This document shows, piece by piece, positions 9,285-17,207 of a stretch of DNA of 64,000 nucleotides; position 1 is the first letter of the stretch; the number at the start of each line of letters is the position of its first letter. Made by a program: the position numbers and the translations under genes. The DNA lies in NCBI RefSeq assembly GCF_007830265.1, contig NZ_VLKE01000001.1, forward strand, positions 1,550,001 to 1,614,000, given 5' to 3'. A model generated the notes under the pieces. That model was not told the DNA's origin, did not search any database, and worked only from the letters and a program-made list of their open reading frames with translations. Origin of the DNA: Micromonospora olivasterospora. Lineage in GTDB: Bacteria; Actinomycetota; Actinomycetes; Mycobacteriales; Micromonosporaceae.

Positions 9285-10285
9285 CTCGTCACCTCCTCGG
9301 CGCCGACGCCGACCGCATCCAGTTCGGGAAAGTGGCAGGCGGTGTGCTGGCCGCCCGCCGCGGGCGGCTCCAGGGCCGGCTCCCGCGTGGCGCAGACCTC
9401 CTGCGCCTTCCAGCACCGGGTGCGGAACCGGCAGCCCGACGGCGGGTCCAGGGGCGTCGGCACGTCGCCGGCCAGCCGGATCCGACCGCCCGGGCCGAGC
9501 GCGGTCACGTCCGGGATCGCCGACAGCAGCGCCCGGGTGTACGGGTGCTGCGGCCGCTCGTAGATGTCCGCCCGGTCGCCGATCTCCACGATCTTGCCGA
9601 GGTACATCACCGCGACCCGCTGGCAGAAGTGCCGCACCACGGCCAGGTCGTGGGCGATGAAGACGAACGCCAGCCCCAGGTCGCGCTGCAGGTCGCGGAG
9701 CAGGTTGATCACCTGCGCCTGGATCGAGACGTCCAGGGCGGAGACGGGCTCGTCGGCCACGATCAGCTTCGGCCGCAGCGCCAGCGCCCGGGCGATGCCG
9801 ATGCGCTGCCGCTGCCCACCGGAGAACTCGTGCGGGTAGCGGTTGTAGTGCTCCGGGTTGAGGCCGACCAGCTCCAGCAGCTCCTGCACCCGCTTCTTCA
9901 CCCCGCCGGGCGGGTCGATGCCGTTGACCTGCAACGGCATCGCCACGATCCGGCCCACCGTGTGGCGGGGGTTCAGCGAGGCGTACGGGTCCTGGAAGAT
10001 GATCTGGAGGTCCTGTCGCAGCGGACGCAGCTCGCGCCGCCCGGCGTGCGTGATGTCCCGGCCGGCGAACTCGATCCGCCCGGCGGTCGGCTCCAGCAGC
10101 CGCACCAGCATGCGGCCGGTCGTGGTCTTGCCACAGCCGGACTCCCCGACCAGGCCGAGCGTCTCGCCGGGGCGTACCTCGAAGTCCAGGCCGTCGACGG
10201 CGCGCACCACGCCCTTGGTGCGGAATCCGTCGCGCACCGGGAAGTGCTTGGTCAGCCCGCTGACCTTCAGCAGGGACTCGGTCAT
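9281..10285 (-). CDS. Peptide ABC transporter ATPase, DppF/OppF type
   Basis: This 334-aa cytoplasmic ATPase drives import together with the D-type ATPase. Walker A is GESGCGKTT, the signature is [15 protein letters not shown], Walker B is [12 protein letters not shown], and the switch His lies in AHDLAVV. The C-terminal oligopeptide-transporter extension carries the conserved cysteines in [15 protein letters not shown] and HTACHFPE. The ATG start overlaps the TGA of the repeat-encoded 60-aa peptide (ATGA), and its own stop overlaps the GTG of permease C, so the block is tightly coupled. Confidence 0.92.
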   Translation of the reverse strand: MTESLLKVSGLTKHFPVRDGFRTKGVVRAVDGLDFEVRPGETLGLVGESGCGKTTTGRMLVRLLEPTAGRIEFAGRDITHAGRRELRPLRQDLQIIFQDPYASLNPRHTVGRIVAMPLQVNGIDPPGGVKKRVQELLELVGLNPEHYNRYPHEFSGGQRQRIGIARALALRPKLIVADEPVSALDVSIQAQVINLLRDLQRDLGLAFVFIAHDLAVVRHFCQRVAVMYLGKIVEIGDRADIYERPQHPYTRALLSAIPDVTALGPGGRIRLAGDVPTPLDPPSGCRFRTRCWKAQEVCATREPALEPPAAGGQHTACHFPELDAVGVGAEEVTR

Positions 10286-10464
10286 CTGGGCCTACCTATG
10301 TTCGCGACTGCGGGACTCCGCTTCGCTGCATTCCTCGCGCTCACTACTGGACCCGCCTTGTTCGCGACTGCGGGACTCCGCTTCGCTGCATTCCTCGCGC
10401 TCACTACTGGACCCGCCTTGTTCGCGACTGCGGGACTCCGCTTCGCTGCATTCCTCGCGCTCAC
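10282..10464 (-). CDS. Repeat-encoded 60-aa peptide bridging the two ATPase genes
   Basis: Three tandem 60-bp units form one open frame of 61 codons encoding [20 protein letters not shown] twice and a third copy ending VANIGRPR. The GTG start overlaps the TGA of the D-type ATPase gene (GTGA), and its own TGA overlaps the ATG of the F-type ATPase gene (ATGA). Both junctions have the form used for translational coupling, and no other gene fits the space. The peptide is basic, rich in Ala, Ser and Lys, with no recognised domain. It may be functional as a protein, or act only as a translated spacer. Confidence 0.5.
   Translation of the reverse strand: MSARNAAKRSPAVANKAGPVVSARNAAKRSPAVANKAGPVVSARNAAKRSPAVANIGRPR
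10301..10464. repeat. Three tandem 60-bp repeats between the ATPase genes
   Basis: Identical 44-bp cores lie at 10301-10344, 10361-10404 and 10421-10464, separated by an identical 16-bp spacer. Relative to the copies at 8156-8259 the core has three changes. Read on the minus strand, these are a GTG-for-ATG start codon, a silent Ser codon change and a Ser-to-Asn change. Confidence 0.95.
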
Positions 10465-11567
10465 CGAGCCACCCCCACGTGTGCGACGTCCTCCCGATAC
10501 AGCCGGGTGCGCTCCTCGGCGGGCAGGTGGCAGGCGACCAGGTGGCCCGCCTCGCCGGCCGGGCGCAGCCCCGGCACCTCCGTCCGCGAGCGCTCGCCGT
10601 TGCGGTCCGCGTAGCGGCAGCGGGGGTGGAAGGCGCACCCCGGCGGGAGGTTGATCAGGCTTGGCGGATTGCCGGTGATGGGCACCAGGTCCGCGTCCGC
10701 GTCGCCGTGCAGGGACGGCACGCTGGAGAGCAGACCCCAGGTGTACGGGTGCTGCGGCCGCCGGAGCACCTGTTCCACGCTGCCGTGCTCGACGGCCCGG
10801 CCGCCGTACATCACCAGCACCTCGTCGGCGACCTGGCTGACCACGCCGAGGTCGTGGGTGATCAGGATGATCGCGGAGTGGAACTCGCTCTGCAGGTCGG
10901 CGAGCAGGTCCAGGATCTGCGCCTGCACGGTGACGTCCAGCGCGGTGGTCGGCTCGTCGGCGATCAGCAGGTCCGGGTCGTTGACCAGGGCCATCGCGAT
11001 CATCGCCCGCTGCCGCATGCCGCCGGAGAACTCGTGCGGGTACTGGTCGTACCGCTTCGCCGGCTGCGGGATGCCGACCCGGCCGAGCATGTCCACGGCC
11101 CGCTGCCGGGCCTCCCGCCGGCCGGCGCGCGGGTGGTGCACCCGGTACGCCTCGGCGATCTGCCGGCCCACCGTGTAGTACGGGTGCAGCGCCGACAGCG
11201 GATCCTGGAAGATCATCGCCATGTCCCGGCCGCGCAGCCGGCGTACCTCCTCCTCGGGCAGGCCGACGAGCTGCCGGCCGCCGACGGAGATCTCGCCGGT
11301 GATGGTCGTGCGCTTGGCGTCGTGCAGGCCGAGGATCGCCAGCGAGGTGACGCTCTTGCCCGAGCCGGACTCGCCGACGATGCCGAGCGTGCGCCCCCGC
11401 TCCACGGCGAAGGAGACCCCGTCGACCGCGCGGACCGTGCCGTCCTCGGTGCCGAAGCGCACCCGCAGGTCGCTCACCCGCAGGTACGGCCCCTCACCGC
11501 CCCGCTGCTCCGGCACGCTCGGGCCGTCGTCCGGTTGGCCGGACGGCGCCGGTGCGGGCTTGTCCAC
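10461..11567 (-). CDS. Peptide ABC transporter ATPase, DppD/OppD type (first gene of operon)
   Basis: This 368-aa ATPase is the partner of the F-type ATPase. Walker A is [10 protein letters not shown], the signature [15 protein letters not shown], Walker [13 protein letters not shown], and the switch His lies in THDLGVVSQ. Cysteines in [10 protein letters not shown] and ACHLPAE match the C-terminal domain of this branch. A Pro/Gly-rich 28-residue N-terminal tail precedes the nucleotide-binding domain. The GTG start has a GGGAGG ribosome binding site whose first bases form part of a 10-bp inverted repeat, so initiation may be regulated. Its TGA overlaps the start of the repeat peptide. Confidence 0.92.
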   Translation of the reverse strand: MDKPAPAPSGQPDDGPSVPEQRGGEGPYLRVSDLRVRFGTEDGTVRAVDGVSFAVERGRTLGIVGESGSGKSVTSLAILGLHDAKRTTITGEISVGGRQLVGLPEEEVRRLRGRDMAMIFQDPLSALHPYYTVGRQIAEAYRVHHPRAGRREARQRAVDMLGRVGIPQPAKRYDQYPHEFSGGMRQRAMIAMALVNDPDLLIADEPTTALDVTVQAQILDLLADLQSEFHSAIILITHDLGVVSQVADEVLVMYGGRAVEHGSVEQVLRRPQHPYTWGLLSSVPSLHGDADADLVPITGNPPSLINLPPGCAFHPRCRYADRNGERSRTEVPGLRPAGEAGHLVACHLPAEERTRLYREDVAHVGVAR

Positions 11568-11575
11568 GACCGCCT

Positions 11576-11620
11576 CCCTCAGTGACGACGTGAAGAGAAC
11601 CTACAACACATCACTGAGGG
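11576..11620 (-). promoter_or_regulatory. 10-bp inverted repeat overlapping the ribosome binding site of the first ABC operon
   Basis: CCCTCAGTGA at 11576-11585 is the exact inverse of TCACTGAGGG at 11611-11620, 25 nt apart. On the minus strand the second arm runs into the Shine-Dalgarno sequence (TCACTGAGGGAGG), so an RNA hairpin would hide part of it. Alternatively the two arms form the operator of a DNA-binding regulator. The surroundings are A/T-rich, as expected for a promoter region. Confidence 0.55.
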
Positions 11621-11783
11621 CGAAAATAAGCTACAAGCGGCGAGCTGTCAGCGGGGCCCAGCGTAACGACTCCACAACGCCGTCACTACCCCTGAACTGG
11701 GCCTTCCCTCGCCACGACCTGTCGGCCTCCGCCGCACGTCGCACTGCGGGTGCGACGATGATGGTTGCTGACACAGGAGGATT

Positions 11784-11960
11784 TACGCCGCCGCCGGCAT
11801 CGAGTGGTACCTGCTGGTCGAGCAGGACACCGGCTCGCTGCACCTCTACCGACGCCGGGGCGCCCACTACGCGGAACACTCGGCGGCGAAACGGGGCGAG
11901 GTGCTGGAGCTGACCGGGCCGGTGCGGGCCAGCATCCGCCCGGAGGATCTCGTCCCCTGA
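11784..11960 (+). pseudogene. C-terminal fragment of a Uma2-family protein
   Basis: The frame reads YAAAGIEWYLLVEQDT and continues to a stop at 11958-11960. It matches the C-terminal third of Uma2-family (DUF820) restriction-endonuclease-like proteins, which usually have about 190 residues and are common in Micromonospora. The N-terminal part with the catalytic Asp/Glu residues is absent, and no start codon or ribosome binding site is in the right place. It is therefore a relic. Confidence 0.6.
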
Positions 11961-12069
11961 CCGGCGGCGGTGAGGCGGTCGGGCTGGTCGCGTGACCCGC
12001 CCGTTCAGCAGGGGTCAAGATGATTCACCTACATCAAACCTCACTCCGCGCTCGTAATGCACTTGAACA

Positions 12070-13389
12070 TCAAGCCTGGGCGCAGGATGTCGCGGTGCCG
12101 GAGTATCGCAGGGTAACTGATACAGAGTGGGTGTACAACGACTTCTGAATGAGGCTGCGGGCATGGCTGATCTCGTCCGATGGCAGCGCGGCCAAGACGT
12201 TCTCCAGCGGATTCACGCGGCGCGCGTGGTCGAACCCCTGGACGTCATTTTCCGACATCCCCGTGATGCCTTGAGAGTTGTCGACCGCGAGCGTGGTCGT
12301 GGGCATGCCAGCACGGTCCGATGATTGCTCACGCTGCGGGCGGTACAGCATTTTGCGAGCCATCCCGTAGTGAGCTGCGGACAGCTTCCGCCGTTCTTCG
12401 TAAATGTCGTGCGCCGCGACCAGGACGGACACGGTCAGGTCGTCGAATGGTTGGGGTTTGGCCATGCTGCGCTGAATGACCTCGGCGAGCGTCGGCGCGT
12501 CGGCCGCCTGGTCCAAGCGCTTTCCTTCAGCGGACATCATCGACCCGGACCGAGCGCGCACCCATTGCTTGTGTCTGGTCTGCGGCATACCGAATATGGC
12601 GTCCCGTGCCAGCGACTCCACTTCATGTGGGCCGCTTGGAGCCTCCGCCTTAGATTCCCACGGCACACCGAACTGTCGTATCTGGTTCATAAAAACGTCA
12701 ACGGAGAATTCTCCCCGTGGATCCTGCCCGCGGCTAAACGTCGCCATCCGCTGACGAAAGCTCCGCAGGAACGAGTGACTAGCGAGTAGACGCGACAGTG
12801 ACTCTTCCGACAGCGCTGACACCGTGCCAGAAACGATCGGGTCCAGCGACCCGTTGGCCGCGGAGCCGAGTGCCGCGCCGACTTTGAATAGTTCCCACAG
12901 CATCACTTCGCTGGCAGTGCCGGTCCACGTACGTACCCGTGGGCCGTCGAATATGCCCTCGGACCGGCTGTGCAGGTCACCATCGAGGCGGACCTCGACC
13001 GTAGGAACGTTCCAACTGATGATCGACGTGAACGACTGCCACGGTGGGTGCCCAGAAGCAGATTGGACGGCGAGGCCGGCGTAATAGTGGCGGAAAGAAA
13101 GGTCGCCAGCCGTCGTACTGTCGAGCACAGCGTCGGTGCGGCCGTGGACTAGTGCGAGTCGTACCAGGGCACTGCCCCAGAAGCCGAGATCGACGAGTAG
13201 TCGCCGACAGGTCGGCGGGGGCACGTGGTCCGGGCGCGCCGGCAGCGCAGCGAGACGATGGCTCATGTCGGCGGCGAGCTGCCCGAACGCGGCAAGGCTG
13301 TCGAGTGCTTCGGTGATGCGCGCCGGTAGATGATCGAGAGTCCAGCGGGAGATCGGTTCGGAGTAGGTATCCATGCCGGGGCCGTCCAT
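12070..13389 (-). CDS. Hypothetical protein of 439 aa, unknown family
   Basis: I do not recognise this protein. It is soluble, with no signal peptide or membrane segment. The N-terminal half has helix-forming stretches (SRWTLDHLPARITEALDSL); the centre contains WQSFTSIISWNVPTVEVRLDGD and TASEVMLWELFKVGAALG; the C-terminal 90 residues are polar. Base composition and codon use are clearly less GC-biased than the neighbours, and the gene sits between gene relics (Uma2 fragment, transposase remnant, truncated tldD). It was probably acquired by transfer. Start is ATG at 13389 or, five codons later, ATG at 13374. A GACTGA/TCAGTC dyad lies about 70 bp upstream. Confidence 0.6.
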   Translation of the reverse strand: MDGPGMDTYSEPISRWTLDHLPARITEALDSLAAFGQLAADMSHRLAALPARPDHVPPPTCRRLLVDLGFWGSALVRLALVHGRTDAVLDSTTAGDLSFRHYYAGLAVQSASGHPPWQSFTSIISWNVPTVEVRLDGDLHSRSEGIFDGPRVRTWTGTASEVMLWELFKVGAALGSAANGSLDPIVSGTVSALSEESLSRLLASHSFLRSFRQRMATFSRGQDPRGEFSVDVFMNQIRQFGVPWESKAEAPSGPHEVESLARDAIFGMPQTRHKQWVRARSGSMMSAEGKRLDQAADAPTLAEVIQRSMAKPQPFDDLTVSVLVAAHDIYEERRKLSAAHYGMARKMLYRPQREQSSDRAGMPTTTLAVDNSQGITGMSENDVQGFDHARRVNPLENVLAALPSDEISHARSLIQKSLYTHSVSVTLRYSGTATSCAQA

Positions 13390-13457
13390 CGATAGAAGCG
13401 AGTGGGACGCGAAGGTCGGCGCATCAGGTGAGCACCGGTCATGCGATCGTCATCACC

Positions 13458-13473
13458 GACTGAGTGATCAGTC
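13458..13473. promoter_or_regulatory. Short palindrome, candidate operator
   Basis: GACTGAGTGATCAGTC has perfect 6-bp arms around a 4-nt centre. It lies about 70 bp before the start of the 439-aa gene, in the likely promoter region. Confidence 0.3.
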
Positions 13474-13596
13474 AATCATTCGATTGGCCCGTCTGTCTCG
13501 CCAGCTACCACCGCTCGCCTCACGGCCAACGCCGCCGCTCGGGCGCGACGAGGACACGTCGTCACGCGCGCGGAGCGCGCCGACCGCGGCGCTCTG

Positions 13597-13689
13597 CACA
13601 GTCTTTGGTTCCACGCCCGACAGCGGTCCTTCCACGAACTGCCCGGCGGTCGCACGTGGCTCCGCCCGCACGAAGACGTCGAGGATGCC
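13597..13689 (-). pseudogene. Remnant of an IS701-type transposase N-terminus
   Basis: The minus-strand frame reads ILDVFVRAEPRATAGQF and then VEGPLSGVEPKT. It follows the spacing of the conserved N-terminal pattern of IS701-family transposases (FxRxEPR, then V-G-x3-G-x-E-x-K). Only about 30 codons remain. It is a scar of an earlier insertion and fits the eroded character of the 11.6-14.3 kb patch. Confidence 0.4.
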
Positions 13690-13714
13690 GGTCCGGTCGC
13701 CTAGGGTCGGGGCC

Positions 13715-14254
13715 ATGACCGGATTCGACGCGGCGTCCGCCGCCGTGCAGGCCGCCCTGGACGCGGGCGCCCGGTACGCCGACGCCCGGGTGATGCACCG
13801 CCGGTACGAGTCGATGTCCGCCCGCAACGGCGAGATCGAGGAGCTGACCCAGGACGAGAGCCTGGGGCTGGGCGTCCGGGCGCTGGTCGGGTCGAGCTGG
13901 GGATTCCACGCCGTACCCGAACTGTCGGGCCCGGCGGCCCGCGACGCCGGCCGGCGCGCCGCGCGGATCGCCACCGCGAGCGCGCGGGTCCCCGGCCCGC
14001 CGATCGACCTGGTGCCGAGCGCGCCGGCCACGGCGAGCTGGTCGTCCCCGTGCGAGGTCGACCCGCTCGGGGTGGCCCTGTCGGACAAGGGCGACCTGCT
14101 GGTCGGCGCCACCGCGACGATGGCCGCGCACGGCGCGGACGTGGCCGAGGGGCTCTACCAGATCTGGGACACGGCGAAGTGGTTCGTCTCCAGCGAGGGG
14201 CACCGCATCGACCAGCGCACGGCCTGGAACTTCACCGGCGGCGCGTCCGGCTGA
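13715..14254 (+). pseudogene. Truncated TldD/PmbA-family metalloprotease, N-terminal fragment
   Basis: The first 170 of 179 residues match the N-terminal domain of TldD-type peptidases (for example GARYADARVMHRRYESM, the segment EIEELTQDESLGLGVRALV and FVSSEGHRIDQR). Full-length members have about 480-510 residues and carry the zinc motif HExxxH in the missing part. After IDQR the sequence changes to an unrelated tail (TAWNFTGGASG) and stops. The ATG is preceded by GGTCGGGG. It is probably inactive. Confidence 0.75.
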
Positions 14255-14473
14255 CCTGTCGGATCGGCGGTTTTCCGGCCCCCGGAGACACGGGGCAACA
14301 CCCTGCGCGAACAGCCTGCGGAGATCGGCGTAACGTGTGTCAATTAGCTGCGCCGGTACGCCTGGTGCGGTCGGTGGGGCCGCGTGACGTGCAGCGGGAT
14401 GCGGGTTCGCCGGTCCGCGTGCCGACCGGAACATGATGCCGCCCGTTGAGGGCCCGTCAGGGAGACGACTCGA

Positions 14474-15280
14474 ATGACATCAACGGCAACGAGGCCGCGG
14501 GGAGCGCGAGCGCGCGCCGCCATAGCGGCGAAGACGTTGCGGACGGACCGCTGGTGGTTTGCCCCACTGATCACCGTCGTCGGTCTCACCGCCTGGGTCG
14601 CGTACGCGACGGTCCGGGTCTTCATGCACGACCACTACTGGGTCGACGCGTACCACTACCTGACCCCGTTCTACTCCCCCTGCGTCACCGAACGGTGCGT
14701 CGAGGGCTCCTCGCACTTCGGCAGCTTCCTGCCCGGCTGGTGGATCGTCCCGGACGCGGCGCTGACCCTGCCGTTCCTGCTGCTGTTCCGGCTGACCTGC
14801 TACTACTACCGCAAGGCGTACTACCGGTCGTTCTGGCTGTCGCCGCCGGCCTGCGCCGTGCCGGACGGGCACCAGTCCTACGGGGGCGAGACCCGGTTCC
14901 CGCTGCTCGGGCAGAACCTGCACCGCTACTTCTTCTACGCCGCCGCGATCATCTCGCTGATCAACACATGGGACGCGATCCTGGCCTTCCACTCGCCGAA
15001 GGGCTTCGGCTTCGGCCTGGGCAACATCATCCTGCTCGGCAACGTGGTGATGCTGTGGGCGTACACGATCTCCTGCCACTCCTGCCGGCACATCATCGGC
15101 GGCCGGCTCAAGCACTTCTCCAAGCACCCCGTGCGCTACAAGGCCTGGACGGGGGTCTCCTGGCTGAACGTCCGGCACATGCAGCTCGCCTGGATCACCC
15201 TCGGCACCCTGGCGCTGACCGACTTCTACGTCATGGCGGTCGCGGCCAACTGGTTCCCCGACCTGCGGTTCATCAACTAG
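14474..15280 (+). CDS. sdhC: Succinate dehydrogenase membrane anchor subunit (Sdh1 type)
   Basis: This 268-aa membrane protein anchors the dehydrogenase and passes electrons to menaquinone. It has five hydrophobic segments (near residues 28-47, 88-106, 147-165, 179-198 and 236-255). Conserved His residues near the helices (HFGSFLPGWWIVPD, QNLHRYFFY, SCHSCRHIIGG) fit haem or quinone binding. Length and pattern match the membrane subunit of actinobacterial Sdh1 (mycobacterial Rv0249c type). It begins the operon and lies 10 bp before the flavoprotein gene. The ATG has a GGGAG ribosome binding site. The 220-bp upstream region should hold the promoter, but no clear operator is seen. Confidence 0.85.
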   Translation: MTSTATRPRGARARAAIAAKTLRTDRWWFAPLITVVGLTAWVAYATVRVFMHDHYWVDAYHYLTPFYSPCVTERCVEGSSHFGSFLPGWWIVPDAALTLPFLLLFRLTCYYYRKAYYRSFWLSPPACAVPDGHQSYGGETRFPLLGQNLHRYFFYAAAIISLINTWDAILAFHSPKGFGFGLGNIILLGNVVMLWAYTISCHSCRHIIGGRLKHFSKHPVRYKAWTGVSWLNVRHMQLAWITLGTLALTDFYVMAVAANWFPDLRFIN

Positions 15281-15290
15281 AGGGCCTGAC

Positions 15291-17207
15291 ATGACCACCA
15301 CGAATCGCATCGAACGACACCACTACGACGTGGTCGTGATCGGGGCCGGCGGCGCCGGCCTGCGCGCGGCCATCGAGGCCCGGCTCGCCGGCAAGAAGAC
15401 CGCCATCATCTCCAAGTCGCTGTTCGGCAAGGCGCACACGGTGATGGCCGAGGGCGGCGCGGCGGCCGCCATGGGCAACGTGAACGCGCGCGACAACTGG
15501 CAGGTCCACTTCCGGGACACCATGCGCGGCGGCAAGTTCCTCAACAACTTCCGGATGGCCGAGCTGCACGCGAAGGAGTCGCCGCAGCGGATCTGGGAGC
15601 TGGAGACGTACGGGGCGTTGTTCGACCGTACGAAGGACGGGAAGATCTCCCAGCGCAACTTCGGCGGGCACGAGTACCCGCGGTTGGCGCACGTCGGCGA
15701 CCGGACGGGCCTGGAGCTGATCCGCACCCTCCAGCAGAAGATCGTCTCCCTCCAGCAGGAGGACAAGGCCGAGTTCGGCAGCTACGACGCGCGGATCAAG
15801 GTCTTCGCCGAGACCACGATCACCGAGCTGCTGCTCGACGGCGACCGGGTCGCCGGGGCGTTCGGCTACTACCGGGAGTCCGGCGAGTTCGTCCTGTTCG
15901 AGGCGCCGGCCGTGGTGCTGGCCACCGGCGGCGTCGGCCGGTCGTACAAGGTCACCTCGAACTCCTGGGAGTACACGGGGGACGGTCACGCGCTGGCACT
16001 GCGCGCCGGGGCGACGCTGATCAACATGGAGTTCCTGCAGTTCCACCCGACCGGCATGGTCTGGCCGCCCTCGGTGAAGGGCATCCTGGTCACCGAGTCG
16101 GTGCGCGGCGACGGCGGCATCCTGAAGAACTCCGACGGCAAGCGGTTCATGTTCGACTACGTCCCCGACGTCTTCCGCAAGCAGTACGCGGAGACGGTCG
16201 AGGAGGCGGACCGCTGGTACACCGACCCGGACAACAACCGGCGCCCGCCGGAGCTGCTGCCCCGCGACGAGGTCGCCCGCGCGATCAACAGCGAGGTCAA
16301 GGCCGGTCGGGGTACGCCGGCCGGCGGCGTCTACCTGGACATCGCCTCCCGGCTGCCGGCCGACGAGATCAGACGCCGCCTTCCGTCGATGTACCACCAG
16401 TTCAAGGAACTGGCCGACGTCGACATCACGAAGGAGCCGATGGAGGTCGGCCCGACCTGCCACTACGTGATGGGCGGCGTGGAGGTGGACCCGGACTCGG
16501 GCGCCGCGTACGGCACCGTGCGCGGGCTGTTCGCGGCCGGCGAGGTCTCCGGCGGCATGCACGGCTCCAACCGGCTCGGCGGCAACTCCCTGTCCGACCT
16601 GCTGGTCTTCGGCAAGCGGGCGGGCGGCCACGCGGCCGCGTACACCGACCAGCTCACCGCACGCCCGAAGGTGTCGGTGGCGGCGGTGGAGACCGCGGTG
16701 GAGACGGCGCTCGCGCCGCTGCAGCGGGACACCGGGGAGAGCCCGTACAAGCTCCAGCAGGACCTCCAGGCGGTGATGGGGGATCTGGTCGGGATCATCC
16801 GGCGGGAGGGCGAGCTGGCCGACGCGCTGGAGCGGCTCGCCGAGCTGCGCGAGCGGGTGGCGAAGGTCAGCGCGGCTGGCGGCCGGCGCTACAACCCGGG
16901 CTGGCACCTCGCACTGGACCTGCGCAACATGCTGGTCGTCTCCGAGTGCACGGCGAAGGCGGCCCTGGAGCGTCAGGAGTCGCGCGGCGGGCACACCCGG
17001 GAGGACTTCCCGAAGATGGACCCGAAGTGGCGCCGGGTGAACCTGGTCTGCTCGCTGGACGGCGACGCCGTGCGGCTGACCCAAAAGCCGCTGCCGAAGC
17101 TGCGGCCGGAGCTGATGAGCCTGTTCGACCGCGCGGAACTGGCCAAGTACCTGACCGACGAGGAGCTGGCCGAATTCGACGCCCTCGCTGAGGAGGCGGG
17201 CAAGTAA
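15291..17207 (+). CDS. sdhA: Succinate dehydrogenase/fumarate reductase flavoprotein subunit
   Basis: This 638-aa FAD subunit oxidises succinate to fumarate. The dinucleotide-binding motif VVVIGAGGAGLRAA lies near residues 12-25, and the covalent-FAD histidine is expected in KAHTVMAEGG near residue 50. The substrate-binding region includes FHPTGMVWP and the sequence GGMHGSNRLGGNSLSDLLVFG. Length fits the Sdh1 flavoprotein. The stop and the start of sdhB overlap in TAATG, so the subunits are translationally coupled. It works in the membrane-bound complex and links the TCA cycle to the menaquinone pool. Confidence 0.95.
   Translation: MTTTNRIERHHYDVVVIGAGGAGLRAAIEARLAGKKTAIISKSLFGKAHTVMAEGGAAAAMGNVNARDNWQVHFRDTMRGGKFLNNFRMAELHAKESPQRIWELETYGALFDRTKDGKISQRNFGGHEYPRLAHVGDRTGLELIRTLQQKIVSLQQEDKAEFGSYDARIKVFAETTITELLLDGDRVAGAFGYYRESGEFVLFEAPAVVLATGGVGRSYKVTSNSWEYTGDGHALALRAGATLINMEFLQFHPTGMVWPPSVKGILVTESVRGDGGILKNSDGKRFMFDYVPDVFRKQYAETVEEADRWYTDPDNNRRPPELLPRDEVARAINSEVKAGRGTPAGGVYLDIASRLPADEIRRRLPSMYHQFKELADVDITKEPMEVGPTCHYVMGGVEVDPDSGAAYGTVRGLFAAGEVSGGMHGSNRLGGNSLSDLLVFGKRAGGHAAAYTDQLTARPKVSVAAVETAVETALAPLQRDTGESPYKLQQDLQAVMGDLVGIIRREGELADALERLAELRERVAKVSAAGGRRYNPGWHLALDLRNMLVVSECTAKAALERQESRGGHTREDFPKMDPKWRRVNLVCSLDGDAVRLTQKPLPKLRPELMSLFDRAELAKYLTDEELAEFDALAEEAGK

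Larger units (their letters stand above)
13390..13714. other. 325-bp gene-poor stretch
   Basis: The stretch contains a dyad at 13458-13473 (GACTGA, 4 nt, TCAGTC) that could be an operator for the upstream minus-strand gene, and a minus-strand transposase remnant (13597-13689). Nothing else coding is supported. Confidence 0.5.

Noticed and set aside
9285..9416. Longer N-terminus of permease C starting at 9416
   Set aside because: It would overlap the ATPase F gene by about 130 bp and adds Gly/Arg-rich sequence. The GTGA overlap at 9284 is a much better start.
8140..10464. CRISPR array
   Set aside because: The repeats are tandem with identical or nearly identical spacers and keep an open frame. 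There are only two and three copies, and no cas genes are near.
15273..17084. Long frame opposite sdhA
   Set aside because: It is a shadow with Val/Leu/Arg-rich composition and no recognisable domain.
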